This document shows, piece after piece, positions 34,401-46,430 of a DNA stretch of 64,000 nt (position 1 is its first letter; each line of letters begins with the position of its first letter). The notes beneath the pieces are model-generated. The model was not told where the DNA came from. It saw only the letters and a program-made list of their open reading frames with translations, and did no database searches. This DNA comes from Corydoras sp. C115. Its lineage: Eukaryota; Chordata; Actinopteri; Siluriformes; Callichthyidae. Location: assembly GCA_019802505.1 (NCBI GenBank), contig JAFMOC010000243.1:275001-339000 (forward strand). Reading direction: 5' to 3'. The position numbers were made by a program, and so were the translations under genes.

Positions 34401-37400
34401 AAGCATATGATTCGCAATTTGACTCTGCATTTAAAGCATATGATTCGCAATTTGACTCTGCATTTAAAGCATATGATTCGCAATTTGACTCTGCATTTAA
34501 AGCATATGATTCGCAATTTGACTCTGCATTTAAAGCATATGATTCGCAATTTGACTCTGCATTTAAAGCATATGATTCGCACTTTGACTCTGCATTTAAA
34601 GCATATGATTCGCAATTTGACTCTGCATTTAAAGCATATGATTCGCAATTTGACTCTGCATTTAAAGCATATGATTCGCAATTTGACTCTGCATTTAAAG
34701 CATATGATTCGCAATTTGACTCTGCATTTAAAGCATATGATTCGCAATTTGACTCTGCATTTAAAGCATATGATTCGCAATTTGACTCTGCATTTAAAGC
34801 ATATGATTCGCAATTTGACTCTGCATTTAAAGCATATGATTCGCAATTTGACTCTGCATTTAAAGCATATGATTCGCAATTTGACTCTGCATTTAAAGCA
34901 TATGATTCGCAATTTGACTCTGCATTTAAAGCATATGATTCGCAATTTGACTCTGCATTTAAAGCATATGATTCGCAATTTGACTCTGCATTTAAAGCAT
35001 ATGATTCGCAATTTGACTCTGCATTTAAAGCATATGATTCGCAATTTGACTCTGCATTTAAAGCATATGATTCGCACTTTGACTCTGCATTTAAAGCATA
35101 TGATTCGCAATTTGACTCTGCATTTAAAGCATATGATTCGCACTTTGACTCTGCATTTAAAGCATATGATTCGCAATTTGACTCTGCATTTAAAGCATAT
35201 GATTCGCTGCATTTAAAGCATTTGACTCTGCATTTAAAGCATATGATTCGCAATTTGACTCTGCATTTAAAGCATATGATTCGCAATTGACTCTGCATTT
35301 AAAGCATATGATTCACTATGGGATTCGGCTTTTAAATTATACGATTCATTTATTGACTCTGCTGCCAAACCATATGATTCACAATTTGACTCTGCATTTA
35401 AAGCATATGATTCGCAATTTGACTCTGCATTTAAAGCATATGATTCGCAATTTGACTCTGCATTTAAAGCATATGATTAAACCACATGATTCACTATTTG
35501 ACTCAGCCTTTAAAGCATGTGATTCACTATGTGATTCAGCTTTTAAATGATACGATTCATCATTTGACTGTTTTTAAAGCATACGATTCATTTATTGACT
35601 CTGCTTCCAAACCATATGATTCGCAATTTGACTCTGCATTTAAAGCATGTGATTCACTATGTGATTCAGCTTTTAAATGATATGATTCATCATTTGACTC
35701 TGTCATTAAAGCATAGGATTCACTACTTGACTCTGCCGTTAAACAATATGATTCACTATGTGATTCAGCTTTTAAATGATACGATTCATCATTTGACTGT
35801 TTTTAAAGCATATGATTCACTATTCGACTCTGTTATTAAAGCATACGATTCATTTATTGACTCTGCTTCCAAACCATATGATTCACTATTTGACTCAGCC
35901 TTTAAAGCATGCGATTCACTATGGGATTCAGCTTTTAAATGATACGATTCATCATTTGACTGTTTTTAAAGCATATGATTCACTATTTGACTCTGTTTTT
36001 AAAGCATACGATTCACTATTCGACTCTGTTATTAAAGCATACGATTCATTTATTGACTCTGCTTCCAAACCATATGATTCACTATTCGACTCTGTTATTA
36101 AAGCATACGATTCAATATTTGACTCAGTCAATAAAGCATGTGATTCACTATGGGATTCAGCTTTTAAATGATACGATTCATCATTTGACTGTTTTTAAAG
36201 CATATGATTCACTATTTGACTCAGCCTTTAAAGCATGTGATTCACTATGGGATTCAGCTTTTAAATGATACGATTCATCATTTGACTGTTTTTAAAGCAT
36301 ATGATTCACTATTTGACTCAGTCAATAAAGCATGTGATTCACTTTTAAATGATACGATTCATCATTTGACTGTTATTAAAGCATACGATTCATTTATTGA
36401 CTCTGCTGCCAAACCATATGATTCGCAATTTGACTCTGCATTTAAAGCATGTGATTCACTATGTGATTCAGCTTTTAAATGATATGATTCATCATTTGAC
36501 TCTGTCATTAAAGCATAGGATTCACTACTTGACTCTGCCGTTAAACAATATGATTCATTATTTGACTCGGTCTTTAAAGCATACGATTCTCTAGTTCATT
36601 CAGCTTTTAAAGCATATGATTCATTATATGATTCACTATTCATTATTTGACTGTTTTTATAGCATATGATTCACTATTCGACTCTTTTTTTATTTTAAAA
36701 TAAAATCACTATTTGACTCTGCATTTAAAGTGTATGATTAAAGCATATGATTCATTTATTGACTCTGTTGTCAAAACATGATTCACTATTTGACTCTTGT
36801 TATAAAGCATATGATTCACAATTTGATTCTGTTTTTAAAGCATATGATTCACTATTCGACTCTGTTATTAAAGCATACGATTCATTTATTGACTCTGCTT
36901 CCAAACCATATGATTCACTATTTGACTCAGCCTTTAAAGCATGTGATTCACTATGTGATTCAGCTTTTAAATGATATGATTCATCATTTGAATTTTTGTT
37001 TTTAAAAAATATGATTCACTATTCGACTCTGTCATTAAAGCATAGGATTCACTACTTGACTCTGCCGTTAAACAATATGATTCACTATGTGATTCAGCTT
37101 TCAAATGATATGATTCATTATTTGACTCAGCTTTCAAAGCATACGATTCACTATTTGACTCGGCCTTTAAACAATATGATTCACTATTCGACTCTGTCAT
37201 TAAAGCATAGGATTCACTACTTGACTCTGCCGTTAAACAATATGATTCATTATTTGACTCGGTCTTTAAAGCATACGATTCTCTAGTTGATTCAGCTTTT
37301 AAAGCATATGATTCATTATATGATTCACTATTTGACTCTGCATTTAAAGCATATGATTCATTATTTGACTGTTTTTATAGCATATGATTCACTATTCGAC

Positions 37401-37990
37401 TCTTTTTTTATTTTAAAATAAAATAAAATAAAATTTTATTTTAAAATAAAATGATTCACTATTTGACTCTGATAAATTAAAGCATATGATTCATTTATTG
37501 ACTCTGTTGTCAAAACATGATTCACTATTTGACTCTTGTTATAAAGCATTCACAATTTGATTCTGTTTTTAAAGCATATGATTCATTACTTGACTCTGTT
37601 TTTAAAGCATACGATTCACTACTTGACTCAGCCTTTAAACAATATGGTTCACTATTTGATTCAGGTTTCAAATTATGATTCACTATTTGACTCGGCCTTT
37701 AAAGCATATGATTCACTATTAGACACTCTTGTCAAAGCATATGATTCACTTTTGACTCTTGTTATAAAGCATATGATTAATTTATTGACTCAGTCAATAA
37801 ACCATATGGTTCACTATTTGACTCAAATTTTAAAGCATATGATTCAATATTTGACTCAGTCAATAAAGCATATGATTCTATGTGATTCAGCCTTTAAATG
37901 ATATGATTCATTATTTGACTCAGCCTTTAAAGCATACGATTCACTGTTTGACTCGGCCTTTAAAGCATACGATTTGTTGTTTTAAAAATG
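28455..37990 (+). repeat. 33-bp minisatellite filling the TM2 intron, block 3
   Basis: The dominant 33-bp unit is GCATATGATTCGCAATTTGA followed by CTCTGCATTTAAA. The units are nearly identical over long runs. Interruptions (ATTAAACCACATGATTCACT, the GTCAATAAAGCATG block, the TTTATTGACTCTGC block) recur at 28980, 30047, 30951, 32051, 32954, 33663, 34201 and 35476. This gives a ~1.97-2.00 kb higher-order repeat between 28980 and about 33000, then shorter blocks. From about 35500 to 37990 units are more diverged, with AT-rich insertions near 36685 and 37403-37452. Because 33 is divisible by three and only one frame per strand has a stop, four frames stay open for hundreds of codons. Confidence 0.97.
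37433..37452. repeat. Perfect 20-nt AT palindrome in the minisatellite
   Basis: The sequence is its own reverse complement, centred on TTTTAAAA, inside an AAAATAAAAT-rich insertion. A shorter relative lies near 36688. Confidence 0.85.
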
Positions 37991-38039
37991 ACTTGTTTTA
38001 AAGCATATGCTTCACTACTTGACTCTGCCTTGAAACCAT

Positions 38040-40470
38040 ATGATTCACGATTCGACTCGTCCGACTCGGTTTATAAACCACATGATTCACTATTGGACTT
38101 GTTTGACTCTGTTTTTAAATCTTATGATTCACCATTCGACTTGTTTGACTCGGTTTATAAACCATATGATTCACGATTCAACTCGTCTGACTTGGTGTAT
38201 AAACCATATGATTCACTATTCGACTCGTCCGACTCTGTTTATAAACCATATGGTTCACTATTCGACTCGTCCGACTCTGTTTATAAACCATATGATTCAC
38301 TATTCGACTCGTTTGACTCTGTTGATAAATCTTGTGATTCGCGAATCGACTCGTCTGACTCGGTTTATAAACCATATGATTCACTATTCGACTCGTCCGA
38401 CTGTTTATAAACCATATGATTCACTATTCGACTCGCTTTACTCGGCTTTTAAACCATATGATTCACTATTCGACTCGTTTGACTCTGTTTATAAATCTTG
38501 TGATTCGCGAATCGACTCGTCTGACTCGGTTTATAAACCATATGATTCACTATTCGACTCGTCCGACTGTTTATAAACCATATGATTCACTATTCGACTC
38601 GCTTTACTCGGCTTTTAAACCATATGATTCACTATTCGACTCGTTTGACTCTGTTGATAAATCTTGTGATTCGCGAATCGACTCGTCTGACTCGGTTTAT
38701 AAACCATATGATTCACTATTCGACTCGTCCGACTGTTTATAAACCATATGATTCACTATTCGACTCGCTTTACTCGGCTTTTAAACCATATGATTCACTA
38801 TTCGACTCGTTTGACTCTGTTGATAAATCTTGTGATTCGCGAATCGACTCGTCTGACTCGGTTTATAAACCATATGATTCACTATTCGACTCGCCCGACT
38901 GTTTATAAACCATATGATTCACTATTCGACACGCTTTACTCGGCTTTTAAACCATATGATTCACTATTCGACTCGTTTGACTCTGTTGATAAATCTTGTG
39001 ATTCGCGAATCGACTCGTCTGACTCGGTTTATAAACCATATGATTCACTATTCGACTCGTCCGACTGTTTATAAACCATATGATTCACTATTCGACTCGC
39101 TTTACTCGGCTTTTAAACCATATGATTCACTATTCGACTCGTTTGACTCTGTTGATAAATCTTGTGATTCGCGAATCGACTCGTCTGACTCGGTTTATAA
39201 ACCATATGATTCACGATTCAACTCGTCTGACTTGGTGTATAAACCATATGATTCACTATTCGACTCGTCCGACTCTGTTTATAAACCATATGATTCACTA
39301 TTCGACTCGTTTGACTCTGTTGATAAATCTTGTGATTCGCGAATCGACTCGTCTGACTCGGTTTATAAACCATATGATTCACTATTCGACTCGTCCGACT
39401 GTTTATAAACCATATGATTCACTATTCGACTCGCTTTACTCGGCTTTTAAACCATATGATTCACTATTCGACTCGTTTGACTCTGTTGATAAATCTTGTG
39501 ATTCGCGAATCGACTCGTCTGACTCGGTTTATAAACCATATGATTCACTATTCGACTCGTCCGACTGTTTATAAACCATATGATTCACTATTCGACTCGC
39601 TTTACTCGGCTTTTAAACCATATGATTCACTATTCGACTCGTTTGACTCTGTTGATAAATCTTGTGATTCGCGAATCGACTCGTCTGACTCGGTTTATAA
39701 ACCATATGATTCACTATTCGACTCGTCCGACTGTTTATAAACCATATGATTCACTATTCGACTCGCTTTACTCGGCTTTTAAACCATATGATTCACTATT
39801 CGACTCGTTTGACTCTGTTGATAAATCTTGTGATTCGCGAATCGACTCGTCCGACTCGGTTTATAAACCACATGATTCACTATTCGACTCGTCCGACTCG
39901 GTTTATAAACCATATGATTCACTATTCGACTCGTCCGACTCGGTTTATAAACCATATGATTCACTATTCGACTCATCTGACTCAGTTTATAAACCATATG
40001 ATTCACGATTCGACTCGTCTGTTTTTAAATCTTATGATTCACTATTCGACTCGTCCGACTCGGTTTATAAACCACATGATTCACTATTCGACTCGTCCGA
40101 CTAGGTTTATAAACCATATGATTCACGAATCGACTCGTCTGTTTTTAAATCTTATGATTCACTATTCGACTCGTCCGACTCGGTTTATAAACCATATGAT
40201 TCACGATTCGACTCGTCTGACTCTGTTTATAAATCTTATGATTCACTATTTGACTCGGTTTTTAAATCTTATGATTCACCATTCGACTCGTTTGACTCGG
40301 TTTATAAACCATATGATTCACTATTCGACTCGCTTTACTCGGCTTTTAAACCATATGATTCACTATTCGACTCGTTTGACTCTGTTGATAAATCTTGTGA
40401 TTCGCGAATCGACTCGTCCGACTCGGTTTATAAACCATATGATTCACGAATCGACTCGTCCGACTCGACT
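38040..40470 (+). repeat. 166-bp higher-order repeat (four ~41-bp units), abutting an exon
   Basis: Monomers of ~41 bp (CCATATGATTCACTATTCGA, CTCGTCCGACTCGGTTTATAAA) are arranged in a 166-bp tetramer. The tetramer includes the marker TTGTGATTCGCGAATCGACT. Equivalent positions recur every 166 bp: 38416, 38582, 38748, 38914, 39080, then 39414, 39580, 39746. The monomer is a GC-richer relative of the 33-bp unit. The last GACTCGTCCGACTCGACT copy ends 5-10 nt from the splice donor at 40475. Confidence 0.95.
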
Positions 40471-40475
40471 CTCAC

Positions 40476-40628
40476 CCAGCGCCACCCGAGCCGCCGAGGC
40501 GTCGTAGTTGATCCAGAAGGAGACCCAGGACAGGATGGTGATCAGGATGGAGGGCATGTAGGTCTGCAGGATGAAGTAGCCGATGTTCCGCTTCAGTTTG
40601 AAGCTGAGCGACAGACGGGGGTAGGAAC
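40476..40628 (-). CDS. gabrb2: GABA-A receptor beta subunit exon: pre-TM1, TM1, start of TM2
   Basis: A 153-bp exon with acceptor TTCCGCAG above 40628 and donor CTGG|GTGAGA below 40476. It is phase 1 in and phase 1 out. It encodes SYPRLSLSFKLKRN, then TM1 (IGYFILQTYMPSILITIL), SWVSFWINYDASAARVAL and a split Gly. The first Tyr completes loop C of the GABA-binding face (Y205 in mammalian beta-2). SAARVALG is the intracellular end of TM2 that forms the anion-selectivity filter. LSFKLKRN matches beta-2, whereas beta-3 has LSFRLKRN. Its length equals the conserved size I recall for this exon in the family. A 79-bp intron separates it from the previous exon. Confidence 0.96.
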
Positions 40629-40707
40629 CTGCGGAAGCGACGGGGTTACCACTGTGATGTCACCCCCCCCCCCCACCCCCCCCCACCCCCCATCAATGCT
40701 GCTCCAC
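40629..40707 (-). other. 79-bp G-rich mini-intron
   Basis: On the minus strand it runs from GTGGAG to CGCAG and contains G runs of about 5-13 (C runs near 40663-40690 on +). It is close to the lower size limit for vertebrate introns. G triplets are known to aid definition of short introns. Every other intron touching this window is at least 3 kb. Confidence 0.95.
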
Positions 40708-40845
40708 CTGTGGAGAACACCACGTTCTTGGAGATGAGCTTGTAGTCCACGATGGAGAACTGCGGCAGCTCGATGCGTTCCACCCCGGTGACCGCGTTGT
40801 CTCCGCCCCGCCAGTAGAACTCGATGTCGTCGGTGGTGTAGCCGT
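40708..40845 (-). CDS. gabrb2: GABA-A receptor beta subunit exon: loop B to loop C of the ligand domain
   Basis: A 138-bp exon with acceptor GTCCACAG above 40845 and donor CACAG|GTGGAG below 40708. It enters in phase 1, completing Tyr with the T of the 83-bp exon, and exits in phase 1. It encodes GYTTDDIEFYWRGGD, then NAVTGVERIELPQF, then SIVDYKLISKNVVFSTG. The junction ES|YGY carries the loop B residues E155 and Y157, and FSTG carries loop C F200 and T202 (beta-2 numbering) at the beta/alpha GABA site. SIVDYKL and VVFSTG are beta-2-like, while GVER is shared with beta-3. It lies on the extracellular side. The size matches the conserved family exon. Confidence 0.96.
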
Positions 40846-40929
40846 CTGTGGACACACGCAGACGTCGTTACGACGTAGCTATAGCTACGACAATTCTTAA
40901 TTACGACATCGTTAAAAAGTCGGAACGTT

Positions 40930-43670
40930 AATAATGCGACGACAAAAGTGAGGCGGATTAGTCGCATTACGTTTTATATATGTTTGCACTCGGCCTCGTA
41001 AAAGGACGACAGGCAATAAAATCATACGACCCCTCACAGCCCCGCCCCCTCGAACAGATAGCATGTAGCTTTAATTTGCGTATTTAACGATGTTAGTATC
41101 ATGACTTTATTAAAAATTGTCGTCTAGTCGCATTACGTTTTATATATGTTTGCACTCGGCCTCGTAAAAGGACGACAGCCAATAAAATCATACGACCCCT
41201 CACAGCCCCGCCCCCTCGAACAGATAGCATGTAGCTTTAATTTGCGTATTTAACGATGTTAGTATCATGACTTTATTAAAAATTGTCGTCTAGTCGAATT
41301 ACGTTTTATATATGTTTGCACTCGGCCTCGTAAAAGGACGACAGGCAATAAAATCATACGACCCCTCACAGCCCCGCCCCCTCGAACAGATAGCATGTAG
41401 CTTTAATTTGCGTATTTAACGATGTTAGTATCATGACTTTATTAAAAATTGTCGTTTAGTCGCATTACGTTTTATATATGTTTGCACTCGGCCTCGTAAA
41501 AGGACGACAGGCAATAAAATCATACGACCCCTCACAGCCCCGCCCCCTCGAACAGATAGCATGTAGCTTTAATTTGCGTATTTAACGATGTTAGTATCAT
41601 GACTTTATTAAAAATTGTCGTCTAGTCGCATTACGTTTTATATATGTTTGCACTCGGCCTCGTAAAAGGACGACAGCCAATAAAATCATACGACCCCTCA
41701 CAGCCCCGCCCCCTCGAACAGATAGCATGTAGCTTTAATTTGCGTATTTAACGATGTTAGTATCATGACTTTATTAAAAATTGTCGTCTAGTCGAATTAC
41801 GTTTTATATATGTTTGTACTCGGCCTCGTAAAATGAAGACAGCCAATAAAATCATATGACCCCCCACAGCCCCGCCCCCTCGAACAGATAGCATGTAGCT
41901 TTAGTTTGCGTATTTAACGATGTTAGTATCATGACTTTATTAAAAATTGTCGTTTAGTCGCATTACGTTTTATATATGTTTGTACTCGGCCTCGTAAAAG
42001 GACGACAGCCAATAAAATCATACGACCCCCCCACAGCCCCGCCCCCTTTTAACAGATAGCATGTAGCTTTAGTTTGCGTATATCACGATGTTAGTATCAT
42101 GACTATTAAAAATTGTCGTCTAGTCGCATTACGTTTTATATATGTTTGCACTCGGCCTCGTAAAAGGACGACAGCCAATAAAATCATACGACCCCTCACA
42201 GCCCCGCCCCCTCGAACAGATAGCATGTAGCTTTAGTTTGCGTATTTAACGATGTTAGTATCATGACTTTATTAAAAATTGTAGTCTAGTCACGTTACGT
42301 TTTAAATACATTTTGTACTCGTCCTCGTAAAATGACGACAGCCAATAAAATCATACGACCCCTCACAGCCCCGCCCCTTTTAACAGATAGCGTGTAGCTT
42401 TAATTTGCGTATTTAACGATGTTAGTATCATGACTTTATTAAAAATTGTCGTCTAGTCGCATTACGTTTTATATATGTTTGTACTCGTCCTCGTAAAAGG
42501 ACGACAGCCAATAAAATCCTACGACCCCACACAGCCCCGCCCCCTCGAACAGATAGCATGTAGCTTTAGTTTGCGTATTTAACGATGTTAGTATCATGAC
42601 TTTATTAACATTGTTGTCTAGTCGCATTATGATTTATATATATATGTTTGTACTCGGCCTCGTAAAAGGACGACAGCCAATAAAATCATACGACCCCCCC
42701 CACAGCCCCGCCCCCTTTTAACAGATAGCATGTAGCTTTAGTTTGCGTATTTAACGATGTTAGTATCATGACTATTAAAAATTGTCGTCTAGTCGCATTA
42801 CGTTTTATATATGTTTGTACTCGGCCTCGTAAAAGGACGACAGCCAATAAAATCATACGACACCCCCACAGCCCCGCCCCCTTTTAACAGCTAGCATGTA
42901 GCTTTAGTTTGCGTATTTAACGATGTTAGTATCATGACTTTATTAAAAATTGTCGTCTAGTCGCGTTACGTTTTAAATACGTTTTGTACTCGTCCTCGGC
43001 AAAGGACGACAGCCAATAAAATCATACGACACCCCCACAGCCCCGCCCCCTTTTAACAGATAGCATGTAGCTTTAGTTTGCGTATTTAACGATGTTAGTA
43101 TCATGACTATTAAAAATTGTCGTCTAGTCGCATTACGTTTTATATATGTTTGCACTCGGCCTCGTCAAAGGACGACAGCCAATAAAATGATACGACCCCC
43201 CCACAGCCCCGCCCCTTTTAACAGATAGCGTGTAGCATTAGCTTGCGTATTTAACGATATTATTATCATGACTTTATTAAAAATTGTTGCCTAGTTGCGT
43301 TACGTTTTAATTTGTACTCATTTAATGGACAACGCACCATAAAGTGATACGACCCCCCACAGCCCCGCCCCTTTTAACAGATAGCATGTAGCATTCATTT
43401 GCGTATTTTGCGATATTTTCATCATAATTCAATTGAAAATTGTGGTCTAGTTGCGTTACGTTTTAAATACGTTTGTACTCGTCCTCGTCAAAGGCCGACG
43501 GCCAACAAAATGATACGACCCCCCCACAGCCCCGCCCCTTTTAAAAGATAGCATGTAGCTTTAGTTTGCGTATTTAACGATATTAGTATCGTAATTTTAT
43601 AAAAAATTGTCGTCTAGTCACGTTACGTTTTAAATACGTTTGTACTCGTCCTCGTCAAAGGACGACAGCC
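40930..43670 (+). repeat. 166-bp tandem array, left arm of a giant inverted repeat
   Basis: About 17 units with an exact 166-bp period at the start (TAGTATCATGACTTTATTA at 41094, 41260 and 41426). Each holds CGCATTACGTTTTATATATG, GACGACAGCCAATAAAATCA, CACAGCCCCGCCCCCTCGAA and GATAGCATGTAGCTTTAATT. Each unit therefore carries a TATA-like stretch, a CCAAT, a CAATAAA and a GC box on the strand opposite the gene. Divergence grows toward 43.6 kb. Confidence 0.95.
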
Positions 43671-44130
43671 AGCAGAGTGAGACCCCCCCCCGGCCTGGCC
43701 CCACCCCCTGGCCCCGCCCCCTCCGAGGGCTCAGATTAGCTGGCGGTTGATTGTCTCGGGGTTTTCACTCAAATCAGGACCGGATTGTGACATCACGGAT
43801 CGTCGGACCAATCAGCCGGAGAACGAGGTCGGGGCAGGATTACGCTCAGAAAGTTCTAAGGGGGGGGGGGGGGGATGGGGGCGGGGGGGATGGGGGCGGG
43901 GGGTCCGTGTCGTGGCACATCTGGCCTTTCTTAATCTGAAGGATTTGAGTTCCTCGCCTCCGGCGCTCCTCCATTTAACGACTTGACGGATCAACGGGGG
44001 GGGGGGGGGGGGGGGGGGGGGGCAACTACACCCGCTCCGTCCACGGTCCTGATCGGCAGAGAACCGAGAGACGGGGAGGGGACACACACATGGACTACAG
44101 AATGGAACCGTAAAACTACAAAGAACTACA
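43671..44130. other. Spacer between inverted arrays
   Basis: Unique sequence with G runs at 43861-43874, 43875-43901 (interrupted) and about 43997-44022. Short open frames are proline or glycine runs. It forms the loop of the large inverted repeat. Confidence 0.6.
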
Positions 44131-46430
44131 AAGGGTTCTGAGATTCGTATAGCTAATATAGCTAAATACGTAAGCTAATGCTATCTTTTCGAGGGGGCGG
44201 GGCCGTGGGGGGGGGGGGGGGGGTCATATAATTTTGTTGGTTGTCGTCCTTTTGTGAAGACGAGTACGAAACGTATTTAAAACGTAACGCAACTTGTCGA
44301 CTATTGTCGATAAAATTACGATACTAATATCGTTAAATACGCAAACTAATGCTACATGCTATCTTTTTGAGAGGGCGGGGCTGTAGGGGGTCATCTCACA
44401 TTGTGGTTCGTTGTCCTTTTACGAGGATGAGTACAATTTAAAACAACGTAGCTAGACGGCAATTTTCAATAAAGTTACGATACTAATATCGTTAAATACG
44501 CAAACTAATGCTACATGCTATCCGTTAAAAGGGGCGGGGCTGTGGGGAGTCATCTCACATTGTGGTTCGTTGTCCTTTTACGAGGATGAGTACAATTTAA
44601 AACATAACGTAGCTAGACGGCAATTTTCAATAAAGTTACGATACTAATGTCGTTAAATACGCAAACTAATGCTACATGCTATCTGTTCGAGGGGGCGGGG
44701 CTGTGGGTTCATTTCATTTTATTGGCTGTCGTCCTTTTACGAGAATGAGTATAAACGTATTTCAATCGTAACGCAGCTAGCCGACAATCTTCAATAAAGT
44801 TACAATACTAATATCGTTAAATACGCAAACTAATGCTACATGCTATCCGTTAAAAGGGGCGGGGCTGTGGGGGGGTCATCTCACATTGTGGTTCGTTGTC
44901 CTTTTACGAGGATGAGTACAAATTAAAACATAACGTAGCTAGACGGCAATTTTCAATAAAGTTACGATACTAATATCGTGAATTACGCAAACTAATGCTA
45001 CATGCTATCTGTTCGAGGGGGCGGGGCTGTGGGTTCATATCATTTTACTGGCTGTCGTCCTTTTACGAGAATGAGTATAAACGTATTTCAAACGTAACGC
45101 AGCTAGCCGACAATCTTCAATAAAGTTACGATACTAATGTCGTTAAACACGCAAACTAATGCTACATGCTATCTGTTAAAAGGGGCGGGGCTGTGGGGAG
45201 TCATCTCACATTGTGGTTCGTTGTCCTTTTACGAGGATGAGTACAATTTAAAACATAACGTAGCTAGACGGCAATTTTCAATAAAGTTACGATACTAATA
45301 TCGTTAAATACGCAAACTAATGCTACATGCTATCTGTTCGAGGGGGCGGGGCTGTGGGTTCATTTCATTTTATTGGCTGTCGTCCTTTTACGAGAATGAG
45401 TATAAACGTATTTCAATCGTAACGCAGCTAGCCGACAATCTTCAATAAAGTTACGATACTAATATCGTTAAATACGCAAACTAATGCTACATGCTATCCG
45501 TTAAAAGGGGCGGGGCTGTGGGGGGGTCATCTCACATTGTGGTTCGTTGTCCTTTTACGAGGATGAGTACAAATTAAAACATAACGTAGCTAGACGGCAA
45601 TTTTCAATAAAGTTACGATACTAATGTCGTTAAATACGCAAACTAATGCTACATGCTATCTGTTCGAGGGGGCGGGGCTGTGGGTTCATTTCATTTTATT
45701 GGCTGTCGTCCTTTTACGAGAATGAGTATAAACGTATTTCAATCGTAACGCAGCTAGCCGACAATCTTCAATAAAGTTACGATACTAATATCGTTAAATA
45801 CGCAAACTAATGCTACATGCTATCCGTTAAAAGGGGCGGGGCTGTGGGGGGGTCATCTCACATTGTGGTTCGTTGTCCTTTTACGAGGATGAGTACAAAT
45901 TAAAACATAACGTAGCTAGACGGCAATTTTCAATAAAGTTACGATACTAATATCGTGAATTACGCAAACTAATGCTACATGCTATCTGTTCGAGGGGGCG
46001 GGGCTGTGGGTTCATATCATTTTACTGGCTGTCGTCCTTTTACGAGAATGAGTATAAACGTATTTCAAACGTAACGCAGCTAGCCGACAATCTTCAATAA
46101 AGTTACGATACTAATGTCGTTAAACACGCAAACTAATGCTACATGCTATCTGTTCGAGGGGGCGGGGCTGTGGGGGGGTCACATTATTTTGTTGTCCTTT
46201 TGCGAAGATGAGTACAAAACGTATTAAAAACGTAACGCAACTAGACGACAATTTTCAATAAAGTTACGATACTAATATCGTTAATTACGCAAACTAATGC
46301 TACATGCTATCTGTTCGAGGGGGCGGGGCAGTGGGGGGGTCGTATGATTTTATTGGCTGTCGTGCTTTTACAAGGACGAGTACAAAACGTATTAAAAACG
46401 TAACGCAGTTAGACGACAATTTAAAAAAAA
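44131..46430 (-). repeat. ~165-bp tandem array, right arm of the giant inverted repeat
   Basis: About 14 units are the reverse complement of the 40.9-43.7 kb units: GCAAACTAATGCTACATGCT, GAGGGGGCGGGGCTGTGG, TATTGGCTGTCGTCCTTTTA, TTCAATAAAGTTACGATACT. Two unit subtypes alternate (TCTCACATTGTGGTTCGTTG versus TTCATTTTATTGGCTG), so the recent repeating unit is a ~330-bp dimer. Confidence 0.95.

Noticed and set aside
29620..35298. Long minus-strand frames (NAESNCESYAL and KCRVKLRIICF repeats) as extra receptor coding sequence
   Set aside because: Same 33-bp period artefact; the flanking conserved exons join directly in phase within TM2, leaving no place for an insertion.
20640..40470. CRISPR-like array
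   Set aside because: The units are contiguous tandem monomers without unique spacers, and the context is a vertebrate intron.
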